This document shows positions 1-13,800 of a stretch of 64,000 nucleotides of DNA, one piece after another. Position numbers and translations under genes: made by a program. Origin of the DNA: Pelecanus crispus (Eukaryota; Chordata; Aves; Pelecaniformes; Pelecanidae). How positions within the stretch are numbered: the first letter of the stretch is position 1; the number at the start of each line of letters is the position of its first letter. The DNA is taken from the NCBI RefSeq assembly GCF_030463565.1, contig NC_134644.1:126481388-126545387 (forward strand). Reading direction: 5' to 3'. The notes beneath the pieces are model-generated. The model did no database searches. It was not told the DNA's origin and worked only from the letters and a program-made list of their open reading frames with translations.

Positions 1-378
1 ACCAGGGATGGTGACTCCACCACCTCTCTGGGCAGCCTATTCCAATGCCTGACCACCCTTTCCGTGAAGAAATTTTTCCTAATATCCAACCTAAACCTCC
101 CCTGGTGCAGCTTGAGCCCATTTCCTCTTGTCCTGTCGCTAGCTACTTGGGAGAAGAGACCAACACCCACCTCACTACAACCTCCTTTCAGGTAGCTGTA
201 GAGCGCGATAAGGTCTCCCCTCAGCCTCCTCTTCTCTAGGCTAAACAACCCCAGTTCCCTCAGCCACTCCTCATAAGGCCTGTGCTCCAGACCCTTCACC
301 AGCTTCATTGCCCTTCTCTGAACACGCTCCAGCACCTCAATGTCTTTCTTGTACTGAGGGGCCCAACACTGGACACAG
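1..378 (-). mobile_element. CR1 LINE fragment (3' part of ORF2, minus strand)
   Basis: Read on the minus strand, this matches the last part of the CR1 copy at 20.36-23.17 kb, from the motif for a conserved tract of the ORF2 C-terminus down to the codons around WNRLP. It is cut by the left edge, so its 3' tail is missing. It loses similarity near 378, the expected 5' truncation. The frame is broken in places, so it is an inactive copy. Confidence 0.88.
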
Positions 379-1739
379 CATAAAGACACCCATAGGAGTT
401 TAATGTGCCAAAGCCACAACAAAGAGCACAGTGTTTATCCAAGCACCCTGCTCTCCCTCCAGCTAAGGCCTCTGTGCATGCAGGCCTGCCCCTTCCTCCC
501 CCCCTCACCGCCTCCAGGGACTCCCCCCCCCCCCCCCCCCCCGCCTCCACAGCTGCATCCTCCGTATGGCCATGCCGCAGCAGGCTGCAGAGGGAAGGCA
601 GTCAGGGGGCCGGGGCAGAGGTAAATACGGCTTCGGAGACAGGCAGCAGCGGGGGAGCCTTTGCAGGCCTGGGGGGTGCTTACCTTGTGGGGCCCCACAA
701 CAGCACCTTCACCTTCAGCCAATGAAATATAACCAAAATTCACCCCCAGTGTACTTTAGTTTTCAACTTCCAAGGAGAGTTGGGACTTTAAGGTATCACC
801 AGAGCAAGAGTAACAGCCAGTATTCATCAACACAGCAACATCTTCTGAGTAAAAAGCAGAAGAGTTCAGATTTTTACCTCAATGCAACTACATAATCATT
901 AATAAGGAACATCCTGTTCTGCTACACCTATTCAAAGACATTAATTCAGAGAAGCCAAAAAGCAAGTTGTTCTTTAAATGTTACTAAAATTCAGAAGTCA
1001 AAGGGCAGAATCAATATTTTGCCAAGTTAGTTCTGCACAAATGGTTCTCTGTAATGCCTACTAACATACCTGTTCCACCATACTGAAATGATAAAGTACA
1101 GTAAAGAGTTGGGAACAGAGTAGATGTTACGAAACCTGCAGCATTATACTTATTGCAAAGCTAAACACTAGCTACATCATGAAACACTGCATATTTTCAT
1201 TTTCCCTGTAGACAAGCAAACTGGCCCTAAGTTTTGGTTAAAAGAAAAAAAGTGGAAGTATTTAGGCATCTTTCCAGAATTCTTTTTGTCCAAAATAGCT
1301 CAAAGTTCACCAATTTTCCAAAACACCCTCCCCAACCTCCCCCCTCCATCTGCTAGAAAAAGCTATAAAAAGCAGCAGGTGCATCCCAAACACACAAGCC
1401 TCTGTTGTACATAAGGGATAGTCAACAGATACCTAAAGAGCTACAGCAGAAAGCATTTCAGGATGAGGAAATTTAGTTTACAGGTATTAGATTAGAGCTC
1501 GATTTGACACAAAAAAGCGTGGTTTTAAAAAAAAAAAAAGAGAAACCACTAGCCACAAAGAAAACACTGATCCCCTTATGAAATTAGCCTGTATAGTTAG
1601 ACATATTGAAAAAAAGACATATTTCAAATCATAATGGCAAAAAGAGTTATTGCAAAATTTCAAAAAGTCTCCTACATTACATTTCTGCAGCCAGCTGTAA
1701 CAGCCTTCACTAGAGAGGTCTGTAACACTCAAAGGATAC
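379..1739 (-). other. TRAPPC8 intron 3 (left part)
   Basis: No further TRAPPC8 exon could be recognised between exon 3 and the left edge. The stretch is AT-rich non-coding DNA apart from a C-rich patch at about 480-550, and it borders the CR1 fragment at 1-378. Exon 4 is probably outside the window. Confidence 0.6.
523..542. repeat. Poly-C run of 20
   Basis: An uninterrupted C run lies in a C-rich stretch of TRAPPC8 intron 3. Its length should be treated as uncertain because homopolymers of this kind are often miscounted. Confidence 0.9.
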
Positions 1740-1829
1740 ATGCAACATAGTGGTTTAAGAATTCATGATCTGATGCAGGCATGGACTGAAGAAAGCACTC
1801 TCTGTAAGACTCAAACCAAGGAGTAGTAG
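1740..1829 (-). CDS. TRAPPC8: TRAPPC8 coding exon 3
   Basis: This is a 90-bp exon with a good acceptor (TATTCCAG, ending at 1830). It encodes ATTPWFESYRECFLQ then SMPASDHEFLNHYVAC. The match to TRAPPC8 is clear and the phase joins exon 2 exactly. The 3' end is placed at 1740 before GTATCC, a weak donor. It is chosen because reading on gives a stop within a few codons and because the family continues with Met-Leu. The start is firm; the end is good to within a few bases. Confidence 0.85.
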
Positions 1830-4800
1830 CTGGAATACACAATAAGATAGGATGAATTAGAATACTCAGCAAAACTTGTTTACTCATTTATGAAAAGGAA
1901 ATATGAAAGACTACACCTAAAAGTAAAGCTTGCAACCTCTGACAAGGTTTGCATGGCAGGGGAAAGAAGGGGGAATAGTCTAAGGAGAAAGCATCTAAAA
2001 TACACACAAGTGGGAGAAACAGTAACACCTGGAATCAAATCCTGTGAAACGGAATAACATCTTAAGCACCAACTTCCTCCATGTTGTAGGCTCACGTTTA
2101 TTCAGTCCTTATTAGTGTAACTACTCCTTGCCACCCCTTTAAACACACTCACATGCACACTTGGGAAAGAAAAAGCAAATAAAAATTCTTCTAACAGTCA
2201 CTGAATTTGCCTCAGCTAGGGATGTAAGAACTGACCGAGAAGCAAAATTTATTTTTGAGTATGTAGAGGAACTAAGGATTACCAAAACCCTATTCTGCCA
2301 GTTTGTCTAAAGCTTTTTGCAAGTGTTGTGACTTGGCTTGACAGTAGTCCCCTTCCTCTGCCTTGCTAAAATAAATAGTTCAGCTGGCAAAGCAGAGATC
2401 CAACAAGCTAAATGCTTGCATCTGAGTTGTGCCATTAATGCCTTATAATGTTAGCTTGCCATGTTCAAATGCCCTTTTACAATAGGGATCTAATTTTTCT
2501 AAGAGTAACAAATCAAGGGAAACCAAGTATGTCTGGGACATCCAAAGAACATGTGAGCTTAAAAGTCTTGCCTGTTTCCACTCCAACTGTCAGTCAAGCA
2601 ATGAAGTATTATTTCTTCTTTCAAGCCTGTTTTATGCCATCTCAATTCTGCAACTCCTTCCCTTGAGTGGAAAAAAGAGCCCAGAGCAAAATCTTTCCAC
2701 TTCCAATAACCTGATTTCACACTGAAGCTAGCTGGAATTCAGTGTAAACTCACCTGCAAGCTAGAAAACAGTAACTAGTACAGAAAAAAATGCATTAATA
2801 AGAAATCCTGAAGGTATTTTTCTTTATATGGCTCCAAAAAAAACCACATTCCTTGATTTAACTCACATAAGAATTTCTAATGCTTTGTAAACATCCCCTG
2901 CCCTCCCCCTCCCCCCCCACCCCCAAAAAACCCCCACCACCTTGATTTCTGAGCTGACTTTAGGAAACAGTTTCATTTTTGTGTTGGAATTATCTTCTAG
3001 TGCACTAAATCAACACATTTTGTTTAATCCTACATTGTCAGGCCATCTTACATCAGCTTCATCCACACAGAAGTCAGATATAGTCACACTTCGTAACTGA
3101 ACTCAGTCTAGCAGTCAAGACATCTCACATTAAAAAAAAAAAGATCAATAGGAGGCAAACTTCTGGCTTTTGATTATAGCCTTTCCAGCAATTGCTCTCT
3201 GAGCAACTCATCTAGGATATAAAAAGCTCTTGGCTTTACAAAGTCCTACATGTAAATACGCCAACTATTTAAATTAAGGAAAAACACAGCTTGTTATTAA
3301 AAACAAACCATGAGAAAGTGATTCATATGCACATTTTTCACAAGTATAACAAAGCCTTGTAGTAACTCAGGTTGAAACCAAACGACGCTAAACTACATAA
3401 GGCAGAAATTTCAACCACATTTTAGTTTCAAGCTCTGTTTTCAGTTTTCCATTTCTGTTTTACAGCTGAACCATGACAAAAAAAGGGATTTTTTTAATAG
3501 CCGTGTCAGATTTCAAAAGGGAAGTACTACTTTGTTTTGTGGGGTGGGCTTCCTCCCCCACCTTTCTCATTCAGCCTATTAAGAACCTTGGAAGTGGCTG
3601 CAAAGGCAACTGGATTCCCTCTACACAACCACAACATACATTAACAGTATTCACTCAAGAGCATTTACAGGGCTGTAATCATGTATAGTACTTAAAATAA
3701 TAAACATGCACCATATTCAAAACAGAATATTTGAAAATATTTTCACAGATGTAACATTTCATAACATGTTATAGCAGCACATAGCAACACTGTAATTTAG
3801 CTACACAGACCTGTGTGTTTTGCATTTTTCCAGTAATATGTTTCCAGTACACTAAACAAGCAGAACTGAAGTTTAGGCAAACTTGTTAATGTGTTCAGAA
3901 ACTGTTAAGAAAAAACCTGGTAAGTAATATTCATACGTAACAGCTCAAGAATGAGAAGTCTACTTCATGAGGCTTTGTGCTTTTTAGCTACCTGACTGAC
4001 CAAGATGAATTTCACAGATACCAGTAGTCTAGCACATTCAGAAAGGAAGGCATTTAGCAGCATGTGAACAGACACTATTGAAAGGCTAGCTTTTACTATA
4101 ATCAAGCATAAACTTTGTTAATATCTAAAACTGAAAAACATCAAAATTGGCTTGTACAGACCACAACACAGAGCTTCACTGTAAGTTGAGAATTCAATAA
4201 CCAATAAGTTTTGGTAGCAATGTCTTATAAACTAGGTGAAAGTGTATTGGAAAGTTGGGGTTTTTTTTTGAAGAACATCACACTCCAGAAAGAATGTCAA
4301 TGTAGCAGAGGCATATGTGCTCTAGAGTCAGCACTTCAGTTCCAATTTGTAAAGCACTACTATGCCCCGAGAAGAAAGTTCTATAGAGAAGCAGAAAGTA
4401 TTTACATTCTAAATACAGAACAGTGACAGTATACAGTTCCATAGGATCACACAAGACAGTGCTTTTACAGCATCAGGTCATTTCCCACCACCGCTCTTGA
4501 TTGTATGGAAAGACCAAATGATTTTGATTAACAGGAGTAGAAATGTGACTAAAAGAAAAATTAAACAACCATCACCAACAATTTTTCATTTAGGGGGAAA
4601 AAAATGGAGGAACACACATCTACGCCAAGAAAAGTGCTAAACAGTTGTAGCAGATGGTAAGGAAAGGTGGATGGGGCACATGGAAAAGGAATAAAGGGCA
4701 ATTTGGCAAATCGGCACCAACCACAAAAAAAATACCTGAATAAAATGTGGATGTGTTCAGTTCCATCAGTGTCTCTTTCCAATTACTGTACCAAGGAACA

Positions 4801-7800
4801 CTAGCTTTAACTGAGCGATCTGATAGAAAAAACACGGTATTATTATACTAAAAAGGGTCAGGCGCAAACACACTATTGGCTTTTACACTCTGGTAGCATG
4901 ATGTAAAAAAAAAAAATCTATGCCATGCAGTCCCATCAGGGACTGAAGACATTTGATTCCAGCTAACCTTAATCATGAACATTTCAGGCTCCTCAACATT
5001 TGACAGTGTACTTTAACAGAATTCAATATTAATTTCTGGTTCAGCCCAAATTCTGGGCTTGAATAAAAATGGAAATCTATGAAGTAGTAAAGAGTTAAGT
5101 TACATTTAGATATTATTTCTATTTTTCTAGTTGGAAGATACTTTAAATGTAAGACACTTCTTTCTGGGATTTCTCAGCCTGTTGTACTACAGCTGAAGTA
5201 ACTGAAGATGTTATCTGCTAAAAGTGGTTGCCACAACATTCTCCCTTATTTCCATCATATTCTTGCATTGCTACATGCTAGCACTAGCATCATGCAACCC
5301 TGAACAAACATAGTCAAGGAAGTGATCCAGCCAAAAACTTATTTGAGAGAAGAAAAAAAATGTAAGCCTTTAGTGAGATCACTTTTCCTCACTCTCCACA
5401 TGCACCAGTACATAGGGGAAGCAGGCATGGCTGAACATAAGCACCCTTTCAGCAATCAACCAGGTCTCTCAGTAAAAGATTATGGAACTACAAGACTATT
5501 AAACAACAAGTATAGCAAAGAAAGATTACAAACAATTAAACCAATTCACCCCAGCAGTTCCAAAACTTTTTTTTTAGAAAAGAGCAGGATCATGATCCCA
5601 GTGCCAGAAACACTCATGCATGAGCTTCTTAAACAATGTTTGTGTCTTCCTTCAAAATAGACTGCACTTGATCATCGCTAAAGATTAAGGAAATGTTTTC
5701 ATATTATTATCCTAGAAAACTAATTCACCAAAAGAAAGAGAGCAAATTAAAGAACAGATTAGAGTATTTCACATTTCCACGCAAAAAGATTATGTTTTGT
5801 TGCCAGGAATGAATGCTTCCATTGGTTTTCAATAAAATGCTCTAACAAAGTTGAAAAAAACAAGTTTCTTAGTAAGTAGTCATAGTTTTCTAAGCACAAA
5901 AGGAACGCTACCTGACAAACTAGGGACTTCCTTGCGTCCTCCTACAATGTAATGGGATCCAAGTTCCACCATCAAGAACACTGTGCCAGTGTTTTGTGCT
6001 AAAGCCCTAAAACAGGGTTCCACAAAACTACAGAGTTGTTACATGATTTCGTCCTTTTGTATGATCTTAAACAGCTTATACGACTCTCTTCTGTCAAATA
6101 AGCATATAGCCTGTCTGAATGGAAATAAGAACCTAATCACTGAGAGACAGAAGATAGTGAAGTCTGATAATTTGTACGCCTGAGGCTCCAGCAGCAAATA
6201 AGGAAAACAAAAGGAGAGTTATTTGCTTCTGCAACTACAAAGCATGGCTTGATATAGCCTCTTTTTTTTCTCCCCTTCCTCCAATATCTCACTTCTAAAT
6301 TGAGATCATTAGAAATGTTATGGAAAGTCTCTTCACTGAAACCATTCTGCTGTCTTAGGGTCTTCCAAACTCTAAAATTGAAGCAGAGTTTCCCTACAAA
6401 AAAATTTCACAAGAAAAATGGCAATTCACCCATTTCACAGATAAATGAGGGCATGGAAATTGGAAAAGGGTGCAATTTCCAATACCTCTCAAAAATTAGA
6501 ATTTCCAGGCTCAAGTCTTTTCCTTTGCTATCAATATTTCACATAAAATTGAGGATGTGGCTTGTAAGTTAGGTATCAAAGATGTAAAATTATGCAATTC
6601 TCCATCATCAACATAAAAAAACCCAGCATGCTATGACAACATCAGTTACTAATCCTCATAAAGTTTCATCAGTCTTTTGCTATAGCAGAGCCAAATTCCT
6701 CACTGCATGCTGAACTTTAAGTACAATAAATTACTCACGTTTAAATAGGGCAATGCATTCATGCTTTGAATTAAGTATGTACTCAAAGGCTTTAACGGAT
6801 TAGGGTCTTAATTGGGAAGAGTTTAATCTCAGCTCTCAAGATCAGGTCTCATTTCTTATTATTCACAATGCCTTATCCCTTGGAGATCCAAGAAAAACAT
6901 TTTTGGAATATTCTAACCATTTTGACAGTGAAATATGAAGCACTAAGTTTCATGGCAAAACAAGACAAGGAATCATACACCTTTCCTCAAAACCTTTTTT
7001 CCTTAAACTTTTTACGACAACTTTTTACTTATCACTTAACGCATAGAGTTCATAAAGAAAAAACAAAAGAAGCCAGGAGGACTAATGTCAACAAAAAGCT
7101 GTACATTATTACCAACATTATAAATAAGTTCTGGCATTTATTAAACCAAGTTTAACAAGTCACTATACCAATTTTATAACAAGAAAACCTCTCTTATCTG
7201 ATGAGCTACTAACACAACCAAAGCCTGAGTATTTTCTACATTAAAATAGTATGATGATTTAACACAAGTTCAGAAGAATTACAACATTAGGAAACATTAA
7301 ATTAAGAATTATTAATTAAGTTCAACCAGTCTTTTAGCATTATATAAAACAAAAAATATTTAATATATCTAACTTTTCAGTAAAAACAATGACTCAAAGC
7401 TGATCAACTCAGAGTAATTTTAATACATGCCACGAAGTTGAAATCAAGGTTAGAAACCTTACAGTAAATTCCAGTTTAAGTTACAAAAAAATATAGTATC
7501 TATAGTATCAATACATACCACTAATGTTGAGATCATAATCTCCAGCTGTGATCACATTAGCTACTAGTCCTTCAGCAGGCTGACTGACAGACACAACATC
7601 ATTCAAGAATTTTCGAATGGCACCAGGCTGAGGTGGGTGAGTAATAATGTTGTTGACAGCAATCTTCAAATTCTTAATTATGTGAAGCTGATTATTAGGA
7701 TCTCTCATGTGAACTAAAAAAAAAAAAAAAAAAAAGGCTTTGTTGAGGAGTATAACAGATAGTTAAGTTACCATAAATTAGTATTTCTCCAACAGATTCT

Positions 7801-10800
7801 TCTTTTCCTTTGAAGATTACTTTCTTCACTAAACCTCTCCATCATCAGTTTTAGATCACAGTCCATAATAATTGAGTACCAAAAATGGAGAGGGGGGGAA
7901 AGGCAAGAACAAAAAATTACTTCATGTTCAACATTAGGCTCATCTAGGCAGACCAATGAAAACATCTAAGAATATCAACTCAAGAGTAACGAAGTACTCA
8001 AAAATCAATGCCCTACACTGCTGCACCCTCTCCCTTGTGGAACATACTCAGCTTGCACAGAAAGCCTATAGTAACCACATATGGATATCACTTAACATCT
8101 CATGCTCCAAGGAGTCACCAGTTTCCAAGCAAACCCCAGTACACAATAATAGCATTCAAGAAACTTGACTGGGATGCTATAGTATTAGTTCATCCAAAAT
8201 GAGCATATCCTTTCATTTTTAATACTACAGTGTGATTATCTTAAGTTTGTTTTTTGGTGGGGAGGGGGGCGTTTGTTTTTTTTAAAGAAATGGTTTTAGA
8301 ACTCTCCTGTTCTCCAAATGGCATCACACAACTGATTTATCTTAAAAAATTGTTACTGAAGTTACATTTTTGAGTGACAAACTTCTGGTTAAAATTAATC
8401 AATTAAAAATAAAGTCAATGTTAGTAACACCAGCATTCCTGATTCACTTTTAAATGCTTGTTTAAAAAACAGAAGTCTGAGTATTAAATATTGAGTTCAG
8501 AATCATACATGAGAGTTCTGCCTGACAATTAGTGGCTTACTGCATGCAGCCTCAAAAAAAATCCCAACAATGCACTGAAAGTGTCCATGGACCTATTGTT
8601 TATAACAGAACTACAAACAGCTGGCAAGCATGTAAGAGGTTGCTTATTTACAAAAAGCAAAGTAGAATGTTACAAAGGAAAATAATATTCAAAAAAAGAA
8701 ACAAGAGTCATTATTCAAACGAGTCATTAAAAGGGTGATACCAGCCTGATGTTATTAGCACACAGAAACTTACTCTGTTTTGGGTTTGTGTTACTTATCC
8801 AAAAAATATTTTCCTCTCATTAAGACCAACTTCTCCAAGAAAGCCATTAGACAGAAAAAAACCACTAAAGAAAGAGTGCCAAGCCCCTGCAAAGGGATCA
8901 ATACCAAGCCTAAAGAACAAGGCAGCAGCAGAGTCCAACAAGATGATTAATGAACAACAGTATTTAACTTGAAAGTTACAGTTGAAATTCCATATAACTG
9001 TGACAGCTATATGTAGGGTGCCTTTATTTTCTATATGTTTAAAAAAATAATCACAGGCAAATTTCACTTTTTTCTTTAATGATATGTGATTGCTTTTATT
9101 CCCCAGTTCCCTGCTTTTGTTCTGTTTTGGTGGTTTTGTTGTTTTTCAAAAAGAAGTCTCAGTCTCCTGAAAAGCAAAAAATGATTAGTCACAAGAAAAC
9201 TTAAGTTTTTGTTACATTTATGTGTACTGGCCCACCTTTCTACTTAACATTTAGCTCTGTGACCTTTTCACTAGAATTTGATTGGGCCGCAATCTCTTTT
9301 GTGTCTTACAGACAAAGTTACATTTTACCATAAGCAATAATTTGAGCTTCACATGACTCGTAAATGCAGAGCATCTTAGTGAAACTTGCTCCCTCAAGCC
9401 ATCTGTTTTTAAAAAAAAAGTATTCATGACATTTTCAACAGACATTAGAATTCTGGGTCTGCTCCGGTTTTTCATGTCATTTTCCCTATTTCAAACCACA
9501 AGCACCACCAAGCACACCAGACTAAGTGCAGGCTGGATGCATCGAGTATGGCTACCTAAGACACCTGGTGCTACCACATGCCCCACAGTACAGGCCTCGA
9601 CTCCTCTGCATTTTATTTTCACAAATCACTGTACAGCATATAAAGGGCAGCACAAAGGAAAAATCTTGTTGTTCTCCTCGTCTTGCAACTAACCACAAAA
9701 TTTACACCATGAAGGTTGAAACTGAGTCTTGAGTCCCCTCCAGCCTCGAGAACACTCCATACCTTTTCAGAAGTAACAACTACACAGCCCGAGCCAGATC
9801 ACACTACATGTGTTTACAGTCCATCTTAGCTGTTAAAGCAGATTTCTATTGCAGTTCAAGTCTGGACTAGCATAGTTCTACCCTCCTCAGTCACACACTT
9901 GCTCCCAACCTTCAGCCAGCACTGAAGCTCATGGGAGAACACAGTGAGTTTAAAGAACTGATCCTGCCCAAAACCACCTAAAAATCTGTAGGTTTTTTTC
10001 AGCTGTAAGTTTCAGATTGAACTGGTTCATCATAAGGCTGTATCAACACAGAGGAGGGCAATTATGCTGGCTAAAATCCAGTTCAAAAAGATCAAATGTA
10101 AAGGAAGTGGGAGGGACAAACAACTAAGAAACCAGTTTACCTTTACCAGTGCAGCTATAACACTAAAACTCATCCTCGGGGTGTCTCCTAAAATATAATA
10201 GCCATAATAACAAAGAGCGAACACTTTTCTACACGTGACACAGATCACATTTCCAGCATACGTGCAATGCTGAGGACTAACATAAAGGACATACTTGGAA
10301 CCCCACAAAGCTCTTGCCTTAATCCCTAATAAAAAAATCTCTAGTGTTATACATTTCCTTCAAGTGTTCATAAGATCATTTCAGAAAGTATTTTGCCAAA
10401 AGTGGGAGTAGTAACATATATTAGAACAAGATCTTTCTCATCAAAAGTTGAAAATATTCAAATGTTGACTAAAATACTCATGCGCAAGGAATTCCTAACA
10501 TCAAACTAAGGTCAAATAAATGCAGTGTTCCCATTATACTTCCTTACTTCAGCACATATTTAAGGCTTAGGATCAGATACAGTTATCAGAAGCTCCCCCT
10601 GCCCCCCCCCCTTTTTTTTTAAGGCATAAAACACTTTGGTTTAAGAGTAACCAAGGCTATCCTAAAGTGACACTTGCTAATTGAAGTGTACACTGTAATT
10701 TCAAGACAGTATTAGTTCAGATAGTATTTTTAAAGATTCTTAAAAACAGGATGCTATTTTAAAGAAAACCTAGCTATACAATAAATAAATTTGTTAAATC

Positions 10801-13800
10801 AGGCATCAATTGTTATTAACAAACACAACAGGTGAGAAAGACTGACACTTTAAGAATAAATGTGAAGGTATAAAATCCACAATATACTTTTGGTTTCCTT
10901 TATCAAAGAAAAATGGAAGACTGGGGAAGGTTTTGTTTTTGTTTTCCTCTAAAGTCAACACTTACCGGGACAGTAAAGTTGTTCACTCACTTTTTTAACC
11001 ACTCCTCCTTCAGTAACAAAGAGTGACTTACATGAAAGTCAAGAAGCTAAAAATTACAGTACGGAGCACTTTGAACCTGTGCTCAGGATTTCCTACCATC
11101 ACAATTTGCTATATTGCAAGGGTATTTTTGGCTACACCAACATTAGCAAGTCACTGATAAACAGAAGTTGATGAGTAGATTACTACCAATTAGTGCAGAG
11201 GCTCCCCCTACATCTACATTATGTGTGTTTGCAGGGTTCGACTTGAAATTAGATATAATCTGGTCTCCTTGGACTGAGCAACGACAAGATGCATGTGTTG
11301 ACGCATACTTGAAGAATCAGGCAGTGGTCTGGGACTTCACATCTCTTAAGGTGTGAAGGATGATTGATACATGCAGAATAGAAAGCTCAGCTTAGTTTCT
11401 TTGTATCAAAACTGTTTTGCACATAAATTGGGAGATTAATTTCATAACTGCACTGCTTCTCTAAGTGAGAACACTGGTGAACATGCAGCCTTCAGCTCAT
11501 AAGCTATATAAATCCTAAACTTCAGAGAAAAATCTATGTCATAACAGGACTCTAAAACAGCAGTAGCAAACCAGTGACCGAGCTCTTCAAATTACAGAAA
11601 AGTTCAGGAAGTAACTCATGTACTTTGAAGTTTTGCACAAGGGACAGCTTATTTCTAAAGAGATGAAATACTAATCAACCCAATTTTACATTACAAATTC
11701 AGTGAAACACCCACTAAATAAAGACAGGAGTATTAATAAAAAAAGGACAGCATTTCATGGTCCATTAAGAAAAACTGTGCTTTAGAAGTGAAGACATCAA
11801 AACAATCAATCATAAGCAGTGAAACAAGCAGTTATGGAGGCATGTGCATGTATGCACATTCTGCTGTACCATGATCAGATCATTAATCATGCCTCTCTTC
11901 CTCTTAATTGAACATGACAAGCACCATGGAAAAATTTTACTGCGAGGTCTGGTCAAAACTATTAAAGTAGAGCAATGTAAGAACTTATCCTATGTTTCCA
12001 TGTCTTGTGCACAGGATACAGTGTCACTATGCAAGTGTTTGTGCAGACTCCAGCAAGCATGTTTCCCTGTCATAGAGCTCTGAAATCCTAGAGCTAGAGA
12101 AATTGTTTAACATTATACAAACTCATGAGAAACTTTATTGCACTGAACTACCCTTCTGCCTGAAGAAAATGCCTAGTACTGCTTTCCCTACCCTCATGCA
12201 CGCTGGCTTTCACCACAAGAAGCTACATATAGCATGCAGCAATGTTTTTCCCCACAAAGCTAGAAGAGGAAGTCACACTTGGAGAAAAGAGCCACAGTCA
12301 GGCTTGCAGCCTGTTGAATCAGAATACACAGAGAGTAGTGCAGCAACCAAACCCACTGTACAGCTCTTCAGCTCCTTGGTTCTCTGACCCTCGGGTCAGG
12401 TTTTGAACAGGATGGTTCAGACTGTCAAAGTTATGCAGCCTGCACAGAACAGCAAGGATGCCCCTTCTCAAAGATTTGTCACAATGGCCACAGCTGCAAA
12501 ACTAGGAAATTAAAACTGCATGATGGGGATTTAGACGTATAGTTCATGAGAGTGTTAATTTATACTATTACATGACAGAAATTGCAGAAGACCAATCACA
12601 GAAACATCAAGAATTACTATGAAATTATGAAAATCAAGTAGTGGGGCTTTCCTTCACAGGTTTTTAGAAGAATGCAGAAATCCAGTCAGTACCAGTCTCT
12701 CAAGTAATAAGCTCGAAGTCTTATGTTATATCAAGGGAGGGAATCTAATCTTTAGCCATAACCAACTCCTTCATTAAGAGAGTGAAGACTAGTTTGGTTT
12801 ATAAGCATCAACATACTATTGAGGTCTGGATTTACACAGGGAACACCAAGGATGACTCAGGTTTGCAAGTTCCTTAACTGTTACAATAGTTGGAACAAAA
12901 ATAGTTACAACTAAGCGACAACAGAATTAAGTATTCTTCAGAGTGAATACTTCATTTTGAATAGTCTGCCTGGTTTTGTTTGCTAGACACATTTTGAAAG
13001 CCTTTCACCAAAGAACCTAAAGAGATGTTTAAGTAACTTCAGGACTTCAAGGATGTGAGCTTCTGCATTTATTATTTTTATCTCTGCTGCATTCTCACAT
13101 AGCTCATGAGTGTTGCTAAACAAAGGGAAAAAAATTTATAAACAAGTTATAGTTAACAAGTTATTAAGACTTGCCACAGAACTAAGGCAGATATTAACAC
13201 ATACTAGCTTTTAAGTTGGTGCCATTTTTTTAAATAGCAATGCAAAAATGTAACTCAAGTGACAGTACAAGCTTCCTTTTCTTGCAGTTTCCTCAACACA
13301 TGACATGAAGAGACTTAAGGCTGAGCTAAGTGTCTGTCACAAACCAAATGTCACTGCATCGCTATTCTGACAAGCAGTTCTATTCCAGTTGCTGTCCTGC
13401 ATACTATTCTGATGAGCAGTGGATTGAAAAGTATGGCTTAGTTAAATTAAAAAAAAAAAAATCCAGATAGTAAGTTAAAGCATTACTGTAAAAGAATCCT
13501 ATTGTTTCTCTTAAGTGGTCATTTTCTAGTTTTGCTGCTACTTTACATGGTCATTTCACCTATGCCACACAACCAGCTCAATTGCCATCTTCTCAGCACA
13601 GATCTTACTCAGAGAAACATCAACAAAAAAAGTATATACAATAAAACTACAGGTGGAAAAAGCAAAGACTTGCAACTGAAAATTACAATTAATGTTTCTG
13701 AAAGGCTGACCATACTTTCATAAGGGTACTTATACTAACAGCCTTACCACAAGTGCAAAATCCAAGATGTACAGCAAAAGCCAGGTACAAGTACTAGCCA

